Under the pieces are notes generated by a model that did no database searches, was not told the DNA's origin, and was given only the letters and a program-made list of their open reading frames with translations. Source: Planctomycetota bacterium (GTDB taxonomy: Bacteria > Planctomycetota > SZUA-567 > H5-PLA8). Taken from it: 64,000 bases of DNA. The DNA lies in assembly GCA_023150555.1 (NCBI GenBank), contig JAKLKQ010000015.1:54596-118595 (forward strand), written 5' to 3'. Positions within the stretch are counted from its first letter, which is position 1. Every line of letters starts with the position of its first letter. Below, one piece after another: positions 19,662 through 28,700 of the stretch. A program made the position numbers and the translations under genes.

Positions 19662-20801
19662 ATGAAATCCGTATTGCTGCTGTTCGCGACGTTGAGCCTG
19701 GCGGCGCTTGCCGGCGAACCCGCCCCCAAGTTCGCGCCCAACACAAAGCTCACCGCGATCCCGGAGAAGACCGCACTCGTGGTCAACGAGGGCTACAAGA
19801 GCAGGCAAGGCGTGCTCGACTACAGCGGGATGGTCTACGACCACCACCGCCACAAGATCCTGGCCTTCGGCGGCGGCCACGCCACGGCTTTCCCGACCAG
19901 CGTCCACGAGTTCGACTTCGAGAAGCTCCAGTGGAGCCAGCTCACGGAAGATGTCCCGCTCGCTGGGTTCAACACCGAGAACGCGGTCCTCGACAAGGAC
20001 GGCAAGGGCATGGGCGGCGTGAAGTACAAGGGCCAACTCGTCGCGGCCAGCCGCCACACCTACGACGGCCTGACGATGGCACCGGCTCAGGACTTGATGC
20101 TCTGCGTCCAGATGGTCAGCGGCGCCGGACTTGGCTACGGTTTGGACGCGAAGGTCTTCGCGTCGCACTACACAGGCACCGGGCTGTGGATCTTCGACCC
20201 GGTCAAGAAGGAATGGTCGGTCAGCAAGGCCAACGGGCTGGCCCTGAACCACGGCGGCTCGGCCACATCGCCGAAGGAACCGGACTGGGTCTACTTCTAC
20301 GACGCCACCGGGAAATTCCGGGCGGTCAACTGGAAGACCGAAGAACTGCGGGATCTGGGAAAGATACCCAAGGAAATGCACTACTCCTACGCCAGCCTGG
20401 ACTACTATCCGGAGGAGGAGACCTTGGTGGCCTTCCCCCGCGGCCCCAAGGAGGCCGGCGGCAAGAACCTGGTCATATGCAAGTTCGATTTGAAAAGTCA
20501 AAAGTGGTCGACCGTGAACGTCCAAGGCGACGCGCCGGGCACCTATGACGTGAACGTGGTCTACGACTCGCGTAACCAGATCTTCGTCTGCTATGACAAC
20601 AAGAGCGACTTCCACTACTACCATCCGCGCGAGAACCGCTGGCACAAGGTGGAGGTGGGCGTCCAAGGCGTTAGCGACATCCGCCACCATCACATCTACG
20701 ACCCCGTGGACAACGTACACATCGTGACCGGCAGCCGCTGGAAGACGATCGCCTTCAAGCTCTCGGACGAACCCGGCAAGCTGCCCGGCACGGCCAAGTA
20801 A
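19662..20801 (+). CDS. Secreted Kelch-type beta-propeller protein (single propeller)
   Basis: This 379-residue protein has a signal peptide MKSVLLLFATLSLAALAG. Propeller blades such as 'MVYDHHRHKILAFGGGHATA' (GGGH at residue 70) and 'YDSRNQIFVCYDNKSDFHYYHPRENRWHKVEV' are visible. It corresponds to about half of the flanking large Kelch proteins. The start at 19662 is used rather than 19647 because GGAG lies 8 bases before it and the signal peptide then begins at the hydrophobic core. The gap to the upstream gene is 11 bp. It is rich in His and aromatic residues; its ligand is unknown. Confidence 0.85.
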   Translation: MKSVLLLFATLSLAALAGEPAPKFAPNTKLTAIPEKTALVVNEGYKSRQGVLDYSGMVYDHHRHKILAFGGGHATAFPTSVHEFDFEKLQWSQLTEDVPLAGFNTENAVLDKDGKGMGGVKYKGQLVAASRHTYDGLTMAPAQDLMLCVQMVSGAGLGYGLDAKVFASHYTGTGLWIFDPVKKEWSVSKANGLALNHGGSATSPKEPDWVYFYDATGKFRAVNWKTEELRDLGKIPKEMHYSYASLDYYPEEETLVAFPRGPKEAGGKNLVICKFDLKSQKWSTVNVQGDAPGTYDVNVVYDSRNQIFVCYDNKSDFHYYHPRENRWHKVEVGVQGVSDIRHHHIYDPVDNVHIVTGSRWKTIAFKLSDEPGKLPGTAK

Positions 20802-20827
20802 GCGCGCGCCCTAGAGAGGAACTCGAT

Positions 20828-23230
20828 ATGAACGCCACCACCTTCCGCCCCGGCCTGGGCCTGCTTGCCGCCGCGCTGCTCGCCATTTCCGCCTGCCTCC
20901 TCGCAGGCGAATCCGGCCCCAACGCATGGGCGCCCTCTGCCAAGGGCATTTTCGAGATGCCAAAGGACAGCAACTATCCGCGCCTGGTCGGACAAAGCAT
21001 GATCTGGGTTGCCGAGCAGAAGAAGGCCGTAGTTCTGCCGGGTTTCGCCAAACTCGAAGCGGACTACTACACCATCGGCCTCGAGGACGAGGCCTGGGCG
21101 CGCCAAAAGGGGATTGCGCCGGCGGACTTGATTCCCGACCGCTGGCAATCCCCGCAGGCCTGCTGCTGGCTGCCTGGCCTGAAGCGCATCCTCTACCTGA
21201 AGCAGGAATGGAGCTACTCCAAGAGCAAGCAGAAGGCCTCCGGCTGGCTGGTGAATCCCGCCGACGGCTCGTGGACGCCAGTGGAGGGCGACGTGAGCAT
21301 GGGCGACGCCTCGAAGGAGTTCAACCCGTCGCCGGGCCGCGACGGCATGCGCCTGCCGTTGTGGGGCACGCTCTGCTTCGACGCGCACAACAAGGAAGCC
21401 GTCTCGTTCGGCGGCGGCGGGATCTGGGGCCGCGTGGGAAAAGAGAAGGAGAAGACCGCCCCCGGTGACTGGATCTACGACGAAAACGCAAAGCGTACCC
21501 GCCGCCTGACCTCGGATGACGAGGGCAAGGTCACCGAAGCGCGGCGCTGGTACCCCGCGCACGCCGGGACCTGGACCTTCTCCGAGGCCACCAAGCAGTG
21601 GACGGCCACCGCGCAGCCCATGGGCGAACAGCCTTCCGGACGCATCTTGCCCGGCATGGCCTACGATGCCGGCGCAAAGAAGATCGTGCTCTTCGGCGGC
21701 GACGACCTGGCGCATTGCCTCAGCGACACCTGGATCTACGACTGCGAAAAGAAGACCTGGTCGCAGGCCCACCCGAAAGCCTCGCCCTGCCCGCGCGCCG
21801 GCCAGGCGATGGTCTACGTGCCCGAAGCGCACGGCGTGCTTTTGTGCGGCGGCTACACCGGCGGCTGGAAGGGCCTGCGCGACGTGTGGCTGTACCGCAT
21901 CGCCGACAACACCTGGACCTGCCTCGGCGACGTGAAAAAGGGCGGCGACGCGAAGAAGCCCACGTTCGAGCCCCAGGGTCTCGCCCTGCCCTTCGACGCG
22001 CCGTACGCCTCGGCGACGTACCTCGAAGAGACGAAGGACGTCCTGCTGCTGCCGTACGCGTCGAACAGCGCCAACAAGCAGGCGCCGCTCTTTCGAATGC
22101 AGCTCGACGCGAAGAATGCCGCGCCGGTCGACCCGCTCGCCGCCGAGCCCAACCTCGCCTACCACTGCAAGGCCCTGGGCGATGCGTCCACGCTGCTGCC
22201 CGATGAATGGACGCAGGGCGAGAATGCACCCGGAGATCCGGCCGCGGGCCTGAAGGAACTTGCCGCACTGCCGGCGAACACGTGGGTGCAGCGAAAGTTC
22301 CCCGCGCAAAGTCCGATGCGCGGTTGGGGCCACTACGCGTACGACGCGCAGAAACATCTGGGCATCGCGTGGGGCGGCGGGCACAGCACCTACCCCGGCG
22401 CGGAGATCAGCGAGTACGACGTGGCCACCAACCGCTGGCGCAGCATGGCGCACGCCACCAATTACAATCCCGTCTGGCTGCACGGGATGGTAGGCGGCCC
22501 GCCCGGCGTGAGTCCCAGCGGCTGGTCGCTACTGCCCACGCACGCGCGCAAGTCCTACACCGTCGATCCGCCCAGCGGAATGTGGATCACCTACGTCGGC
22601 GACGTCTACGATACCAAGCACCACACGTTCGTGGCGAACATCGGCGAATGCCCGGGCAATCACGGCGTCGCGACGCAGGTCAGCTTCGTGCCCACGCCGC
22701 ACGGCCTGTACGGCTACAGCGCCGGCACGCTGGCCAAGCCCGACGTCGCGGCGGGCAAGTGGGAGATCGTCGCGAAGGACGGGCCGAAGGTCCACAGCGA
22801 ACACAACCACCTATGCTACGACAGCAAGCGCGACCGCCTGATCTACTTCGACCGCCCGCAGAAGCAGGTTTGGGCGTTCGACTTTAAGGCTAAGACATGG
22901 AACCAGGAGTTCACGGCGGGGCCTTCGCCCGCCGAATGGTACGGCGACAGCACCTACATTCCCGAACTGGACGCCGCGCTGCTGGTGATCGGCGGAAAGG
23001 ACAAGACCGACGAGACGATGTACTTCTACAATCTCGGCGAGAAGAAGTGGTACAACTCGCCCTACCAGGGCGACAAGGTCTGGCGCAGCAACACGGGCCT
23101 GAACTACTCGCCGCATTACGACCCGGAACTCAAGATCGTCTTCCGCTTCACGCCCAACGGCCATCGCTGGACCGGCGTTTTCGCCATGCGCCTAGATCCC
23201 GCCGCGCTTAAGCTCGAGCCGGTGCCCTAG
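20828..23230 (+). CDS. Secreted Kelch-type double beta-propeller protein (paralogue)
   Basis: This 800-residue protein has a signal peptide (1-26) whose core ends ISAC-LLAG; either signal-peptidase-I cleavage after LLA or lipidation at Cys is possible. Kelch blades: 'KKIVLFGGDDLAHCLSDTWIYDCEKKTW', 'PRAGQAMVYVPEAHGVLLCGGYTGGWKGLRDVWLYRI' (about 280-360), then a second propeller with GGGH at residue 516 and 'YDSKRDRLIYFDRPQKQVWAFDFKAKTW'. It is close in plan to the first Kelch gene, and shares with it near-identical blade text such as KKIVLFGGD...DTW.YDC. AGAGGA precedes the start. Confidence 0.85.
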   Translation: MNATTFRPGLGLLAAALLAISACLLAGESGPNAWAPSAKGIFEMPKDSNYPRLVGQSMIWVAEQKKAVVLPGFAKLEADYYTIGLEDEAWARQKGIAPADLIPDRWQSPQACCWLPGLKRILYLKQEWSYSKSKQKASGWLVNPADGSWTPVEGDVSMGDASKEFNPSPGRDGMRLPLWGTLCFDAHNKEAVSFGGGGIWGRVGKEKEKTAPGDWIYDENAKRTRRLTSDDEGKVTEARRWYPAHAGTWTFSEATKQWTATAQPMGEQPSGRILPGMAYDAGAKKIVLFGGDDLAHCLSDTWIYDCEKKTWSQAHPKASPCPRAGQAMVYVPEAHGVLLCGGYTGGWKGLRDVWLYRIADNTWTCLGDVKKGGDAKKPTFEPQGLALPFDAPYASATYLEETKDVLLLPYASNSANKQAPLFRMQLDAKNAAPVDPLAAEPNLAYHCKALGDASTLLPDEWTQGENAPGDPAAGLKELAALPANTWVQRKFPAQSPMRGWGHYAYDAQKHLGIAWGGGHSTYPGAEISEYDVATNRWRSMAHATNYNPVWLHGMVGGPPGVSPSGWSLLPTHARKSYTVDPPSGMWITYVGDVYDTKHHTFVANIGECPGNHGVATQVSFVPTPHGLYGYSAGTLAKPDVAAGKWEIVAKDGPKVHSEHNHLCYDSKRDRLIYFDRPQKQVWAFDFKAKTWNQEFTAGPSPAEWYGDSTYIPELDAALLVIGGKDKTDETMYFYNLGEKKWYNSPYQGDKVWRSNTGLNYSPHYDPELKIVFRFTPNGHRWTGVFAMRLDPAALKLEPVP

Positions 23231-23251
23231 TTCAGGAAAGGGAGAGCTCCG

Positions 23252-24505
23252 ATGGTTCGCAGAACGCTGGCATCCGCGCTGCTCGTCGCCTGCGCGGCGA
23301 TCGCGAACGGCGGGGAGCACTTGAACCCGCTCGCCAAGCTGCCCAGCCCGCCGGGCGAGCACATCGCGAAGATCAAAGCGCTCGGCGACAACGCGTGGCT
23401 GGACCTCGGCAAGCCCGCGCCCGATCCCAAGTGGGGCGGCAGCCGCGGGCGTTCGTGGTGCCCGGGGCTTGAATACGCGCCCGATCTGCGCGGCGCGTTC
23501 CACACAGGCGAGGGCGTGCACGCCTTCATCAAGCCCGATGGGCATTACATGGACGATTACTTCGTCTACGACATCAACGCGCACGCCTGGATCTGCATCT
23601 ACCCCGGCACGGTGGCCGGCGAGGACCAGGGCCTGAAGGTCACCGACGACGGCCTCTTCGCCGGCGCCGACGGCCTGCTGGTGCCGCCCGGCCTGCTGGC
23701 CCACGAGTACGACCAGGCGGCCTACGACAGCGACCAGAAGAAGTTCGCGTTCATCCCAAAGGGGCTGAGCACCGGCTGGTGGATTACGATGAAGTGCGCT
23801 CAGCTGAAGGCCCTGGCCGGAGACGCGAACTCGAAGATGAAGGGCAAGGCCTTCTCGCCGTGGTACTACGACACGAAGACAGCGAAGTTCGAACGCGAAG
23901 TCGTGAAGGGCAAGGGCCCCCTCACCACCATCGGCGCCGGAAACTTCGTCTACCTGCCCGTGGTCAAGAAGTTCTGGCTGCGCGACACATCGAACGCGAA
24001 GAACTGGCTCTACGACACCGCCGCGAAGACCTGGGCCGAGGCCGCCGACTTCCCGGAGCGCCCGCTGGGCGGCGAGCCCCTCTCCTGCTACGACAGCAAG
24101 CGCGGAATGCTGTACATTGCCGGCGGCAACGAACAGCCGGCCGCCGACGGATTGCTGGCCTACGATCCCAAAGCCGACACCTGGACCGAACTGAAGACTA
24201 TTCCCCGCGCGGAACGCGCCACGCACAACTCGGCCTCGATGACGTACGACAGTGCCAACGACGTCGTGGTGCTGAGTCTGCACGACCGCGGCACGCTGGT
24301 CTACGACGTCGCGGCGGCGAAGTGGACCATCGAGAAACCCCTTCCGGCTCCCGAGGGCTGGCGAAAGGCCACCACCGGCGCTTTCTACGATCCCGAGAAT
24401 AACGCCCACTACTATTTTCAGGCCGGCGACAGCAAGGACGACGGCACGATGTGGGTGTACCGCTACAAGCGGGCGGAAGAGCCCGGGGCGCCTGCGGAAA
24501 AGTAG
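23252..24505 (+). CDS. Secreted Kelch-type beta-propeller protein
   Basis: This 417-residue protein has a signal peptide (MVRRTLASALLVACAAIANG). Propeller blades include 'YDSKRGMLYIAGGNEQPAADGLLAYDPKADTWTELKTIPRAERATHNSASMTYDSANDVVVLSLHDRGTLVYDVAAAKW' (about 270-360). It lacks the GGGH motif found in the other three Kelch proteins of the operon. The last of the four, it starts 21 bp after the preceding stop. No terminator hairpin with a T-tract follows; the next gene has its own -10 box at 24543. Confidence 0.85.
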   Translation: MVRRTLASALLVACAAIANGGEHLNPLAKLPSPPGEHIAKIKALGDNAWLDLGKPAPDPKWGGSRGRSWCPGLEYAPDLRGAFHTGEGVHAFIKPDGHYMDDYFVYDINAHAWICIYPGTVAGEDQGLKVTDDGLFAGADGLLVPPGLLAHEYDQAAYDSDQKKFAFIPKGLSTGWWITMKCAQLKALAGDANSKMKGKAFSPWYYDTKTAKFEREVVKGKGPLTTIGAGNFVYLPVVKKFWLRDTSNAKNWLYDTAAKTWAEAADFPERPLGGEPLSCYDSKRGMLYIAGGNEQPAADGLLAYDPKADTWTELKTIPRAERATHNSASMTYDSANDVVVLSLHDRGTLVYDVAAAKWTIEKPLPAPEGWRKATTGAFYDPENNAHYYFQAGDSKDDGTMWVYRYKRAEEPGAPAEK

Positions 24506-24542
24506 CGACTTCTGTGTTGCCATCAGAATGGAACAGATCCGC

Positions 24543-24675
24543 TATACTTGGTGCCGTACACGAGACCGGCGTCCGGTGGAATACCCTTCGCGGCGGCGCC
24601 AGTCGTCCGACGGACTTGAAACGATGGAGTCGCGAAGGCTACAGTTTCGTCGAAACGATCTAAAGGAGAACCGTC
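24543..24675 (+). promoter_or_regulatory. Promoter and structured 5' leader of the alpha-oxoamine synthase gene
   Basis: A -10 box TATACT (24543-24548) predicts a start near 24555 and a leader of about 120 bases. In it are ACCGG-cgt-CCGGT (24565-24577) and an 8-bp long-range helix CCTTCGCG/CGCGAAGG (24585-24592/24631-24638) enclosing GTCC-gac-GGAC (24605-24615). A strand GTTTC (24644-24648) can pair either with GAAAC at 24618-24622 or with GAAAC at 24652-24656. The octamer GAAACGAT is repeated at 24618 and 24652. The ribosome-binding site AAAGGAG follows directly. This looks like an attenuator or riboswitch-like control region; no known class was recognised. Confidence 0.5.
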
Positions 24676-25728
24676 TTGGCAGCCGCTCCCTCAGTTCCTG
24701 CGCCCTTCGCGGGCAACGATTACCTGGGCCTCGCGCGCGAACCGCGCCTGGCCGAAGCGCTGTACCGCGGCGCGAAGGAATTCGGCATCAGCTCAACGAG
24801 CTCGCGCTGGGGCCTGGGCTGGACGGAAGTCCACGATGCGCTGCAGCAGGAACTCGCGGACTTTTTCGGTTTCGAGTCCGCGTGCATTCTGGGTGCGACG
24901 TACTTCGGCGGTCTGTCGTTCTTCGAGGTCATCGCCAAGACGCATAAGGTGGTCTATTGCGACGCGACCTGCCACATCAACCTATTCCAGGGCATGCGCG
25001 CGGCAGGCATGGAGATCCGCACCTACCGCCACAACGACGCCGCGGACTTGCGCAGGCAGCTCGAGGCGCACCACGGCCCGCCGCCGGCCATCGCGACGGA
25101 CGCTATCAGCGGCATCAGCGGCGAACTGGCTCCGCTGGCCGAGGTCCGCGACGCCGCCAAGGCCGCGAAGGCGGAACTGCTCATCGACGACGCGCACGGC
25201 GTCTTCGCGATGGGCCCCAACGGTCGCGGCGCGATGGAAGCGTGCGGCGTGGGGCCGCAGGACGCGACCATGATGGGCAGCATGAGCAAGGCGCTGGGCT
25301 GCAACGGCGGCTTCATCGCCGGGCGCAAGGAACTGGTGAAGCAGTTCCGCCGCACCGGGCCGGCCGCCGGCAGCGCGTTGCCGCCGCCCCCCGTGGCCGC
25401 CGCCGCGCGCGAAGGCCTGCGCATCGTCCGCGACGAACCGCAGCGCCGCGCGACGATGTGGGCAAACGCCAAGCGGATGCACGCGGCACTGGACGCGCAG
25501 GGCATCGAGGTCGTCTGCCGAGTCACACCCATCGTTACCATGGCGCTGAGAGACGAAGACGATGCGCGGCGCATGGAGGCGCACTTCCTCGCCCACGGGC
25601 TGAAGATCCCGTATTTCAAGTACGCCAGCGAACCGCGCGAGAACCTCCTGCGCGCGGCGGCGCGGGCTTGCTACACGAAAGAGGAGTTGCAGCGTTTCGA
25701 GGCCGCGGTCGCCAGCCGCCCGAAGTGA
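24676..25728 (+). CDS. PLP-dependent alpha-oxoamine synthase family protein (BioF/KBL-like)
   Basis: This 350-residue class-II aminotransferase-fold enzyme of the family includes 8-amino-7-oxononanoate synthase, 2-amino-3-ketobutyrate CoA ligase and serine palmitoyltransferase. These condense an amino acid with an acyl thioester. Visible are 'GNDYLGLA' at the N-terminus, the glycine-rich cofactor region 'GATYFGG', 'IDDAHGVFAMGPNGRG' with the PLP-pyridine Asp, and the Schiff-base lysine in 'MGSMSKALGCNGGFIAG'. It starts at TTG with AAAGGAGAA 5 bases upstream. It is shorter than typical BioF (about 385) and no biotin, threonine or lipid genes are nearby, so the substrate cannot be assigned. Confidence 0.88.
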   Translation: MAAAPSVPAPFAGNDYLGLAREPRLAEALYRGAKEFGISSTSSRWGLGWTEVHDALQQELADFFGFESACILGATYFGGLSFFEVIAKTHKVVYCDATCHINLFQGMRAAGMEIRTYRHNDAADLRRQLEAHHGPPPAIATDAISGISGELAPLAEVRDAAKAAKAELLIDDAHGVFAMGPNGRGAMEACGVGPQDATMMGSMSKALGCNGGFIAGRKELVKQFRRTGPAAGSALPPPPVAAAAREGLRIVRDEPQRRATMWANAKRMHAALDAQGIEVVCRVTPIVTMALRDEDDARRMEAHFLAHGLKIPYFKYASEPRENLLRAAARACYTKEELQRFEAAVASRPK

Positions 25729-25740
25729 CCTTCGGTTTCG

Positions 25741-28700
25741 CTACTTCTGGGGCAGGTGGTCGAAGGGCCTGCCGTTCTCGTCGGCGATGCGGAAATAGAA
25801 GTACGGCCCGCCGCCCTGCACCGCGACCTTGATCAGCACGCGGTTTTCGCCCGACTGTAGCGTCACGGTGGTGGCACCCGAATCCTTTTCGCGCCCCGGC
25901 GACTCCTCGGTGACCACCCGGCGGCCGTTGACCCAGATCGAGAGCATCGACTGGGCGCCGTACAGCAGCAGGGCCTTGCGGCGTTCGGGCATGTTGAACT
26001 TGCGGTAGGCGTACGCGAAGTTGGGGTTGTCCTCGACTTCCTTGCGCACGGGCTTGTCGAGAGGCGCGGTCAGGTAGCCGTGCAGGTTCACGACGCCGCT
26101 CTTGTTCGGATTCCCGCGCAGATCCTTTTCGGCGACAATCTTCTTCCATCCGATGCGCAGGTCGCCCGGCCCGTTGGTGGTCCAGTCCAGGTCCACGTCC
26201 TCGCCCATCTCGGGCTCCATCTGGTTGTCGAGGCCCCACTTGGCGCCGACGCCCAGGAACGGCCCCAGGGCGTGCCATTCGGTCCAGGTCGTCGCGAACT
26301 GGCTGTAGAACAGCCGCCGGGCCTCGCGCGGCAGGCGGCAGCGCTTCATCAGCACCTCGCAGCGCCCGACGGGATCCTTGTCGCCGACTTCCCCGAAGTA
26401 GCCCTGCAGGCGCTGCAGGATGGGCAACGCGTTGGACGTGGTGGGATGCTCGGCCAGGAACTGCTCGCATTCGTCGATGCGCTTCTTCGCGGCATCGGCG
26501 CCCGCGTAGAGATCCAATACGCGCACCAGGAAGGTCAGGCTCTCGGGCGTATCGGCAATGAGCTTCGCGACCTCGCGGTACAGCGCCTGCTGCTTGTCAA
26601 CGGCCACTTCCATGGGTTTGGGTTCGTTCGGATCCTTGAACGTGAACCACGGTGCGGCGTCGGGCGCGTACATGTGGCTGTTCAGCAGGCCCGTGGTGGA
26701 GCCGCCGGTCCAGGCTTTCGCGCCGCTCTGCTTCTGGTCCGTCGGCCAGCGGAAATCGTTGCCTTCGAAGCGGAATCCCATGGGCAACTCCTCGTCCATC
26801 AGCACCGTCTCCTTGCCGGCGACGAAAGCCGACGCGCAATCCCAGTACGTCAGCCCGCCGAAGCTCGTGCAGGCGAAGGCCTGGATATCCTCGTCTTCCA
26901 TGTCCAGATCGACGGCTCGAACTTCCAATTGCGTCCACTGGCCCGGCGCCGGGATATCGCCCATGGGCATCATGGCGAAGCTGCCGTCGCGGGACCAGTC
27001 GACCATCCGCTGTCCCCAGTAGGCCCGGCGTTGCCAGCCCTTTCCGCGCAGATAGAACTGGAGCATGATCATGCGCGGTACCTGCTTGGCGTCGGGCCGG
27101 ACCCAGATTCGGAAGACGCGTCCCGATGCGATGTCGATCACGTGCCTCGGGCATTTCGCAGCCTGGGCCACGGCGAGCACCTTCGCCGCCGCGTCTTTCT
27201 CGCCCATCCGCTCGTAGAGGCCGCGCAGCCGGCCCAGCGCGTGCCCGGTGTTGGCCGAATCCGGATGCGCGCGGACAAAGGTTTCCAATTCCTCGGCCCT
27301 CTTTTCTTGGGCCTTGGCGCCGAGGTGACTCTGCAGGATCAGGCCCATGAAGCGCCAGGCCTCGGGGCTGCCGGGGATCTTCTCGATGACCTGCCGGTAG
27401 CGCGCGATCTTCTCGCGCGAGATGTCGAGCAGGAAAAGGGAGCCCAGGCGTACGGGCGAATACGTATCGGGCGTCAGCGCGCCGCCCCACTCCACCGCGC
27501 CCTCCACTCCCGAACCGTCGTCGTCGAAGACGGCCAAGCCGATCTGCAGCCCGGTCTCTTCGCCGGGCCGCTGGCGCGGATTGGGGCGCAGAAGCGCCCA
27601 CGGCAGCGCGATCTCGTAGTTCAGCCCCTTCCCATCGGGTTTGCGGCGGACTTCCGCACGCGGCCGCTGCTGGATCTCCGGGTTGTCACCCGCGTCGATC
27701 TGGAAGACGGTGCGTCCGCCGACCAGGGCCATCGAACAGAGCACATTGGTGTCGTCGATGCCGTGCTGCGGGCTGGCGTCGGGATTGATGGCCAGCCGCA
27801 GGCCATCGCCGAGCGAGTGCAGCGACGCGTTGGAGGGCGCGACGAACTTGTCGTCCTGGACCTCGACGGCCACGTAAACGTACTGCTGGTCCCAGCCGCA
27901 GTGGACCAGCGCGGAACAGTCCTCCGGACTCGCCCATTTCTTCGAGGCGCCGAGCGGCACGTAGTTCACCGGCCCCTGCAAGCGCAGGGGCTCGGAGACC
28001 TTCCACTCGTCCACGCTGCCGTCGACCTTGGCGTCGGCCGGCGCGAGGAACGCTTCGCGGGTCTGCGGCTCGACGGCGCTCAGAGCCAGGCGGTCGGCGC
28101 GCCACGTCTCGGGCGTGCGGCCTTCGCGCTTCAGGCTTTCGCGCAGGTTGGCCGCCACATCGGGCCGCGAATCGCCCCGTCCGGCGAAGGCGAAGAGACC
28201 CTCGTGCGCCTCGTACAGCAGCAGGGGCCCGCATTGCCGCACCAAGCCGGCATAAGAGACATCGCCCCGGCGGCCGATCGTCTGGCCGGGCAAGTCCTCG
28301 TCCTGCAGGGCCTGCCCGCTGGCCCAGTCGAGGATGCGCAGGCGCGTGGCGTTGATCACGTTGTTGGATTCGCGTTCGTGCACGTAGAAGAGGTAAACCC
28401 GGTCGCGGTTCTTGTTGAGGTAGACGGCCTTGAGAATGTTGTAGTTCGGATGCCCGGGCAGCTTGGATTCCCAGACCTGCTTGAGCTGGCCTTTGTCGAG
28501 ATCGAAGCGCTTCAGGTCGCTTCGGGAGTTCCACACCAGGCTGTCGCCCAGCCAGTGCGAGCCGCCGCCGGTCACTTTCTGAATGGTGCGGCCGTCCTTG
28601 AGGCTCAGATAGAGCGTCACCCATCCCTTGTCGGGTCCGTCGTAGGCTTCGCCGCGGTATTCGATCACCTGCTCGCCGCCGCCGTCCGGTTCGCGCAGCG

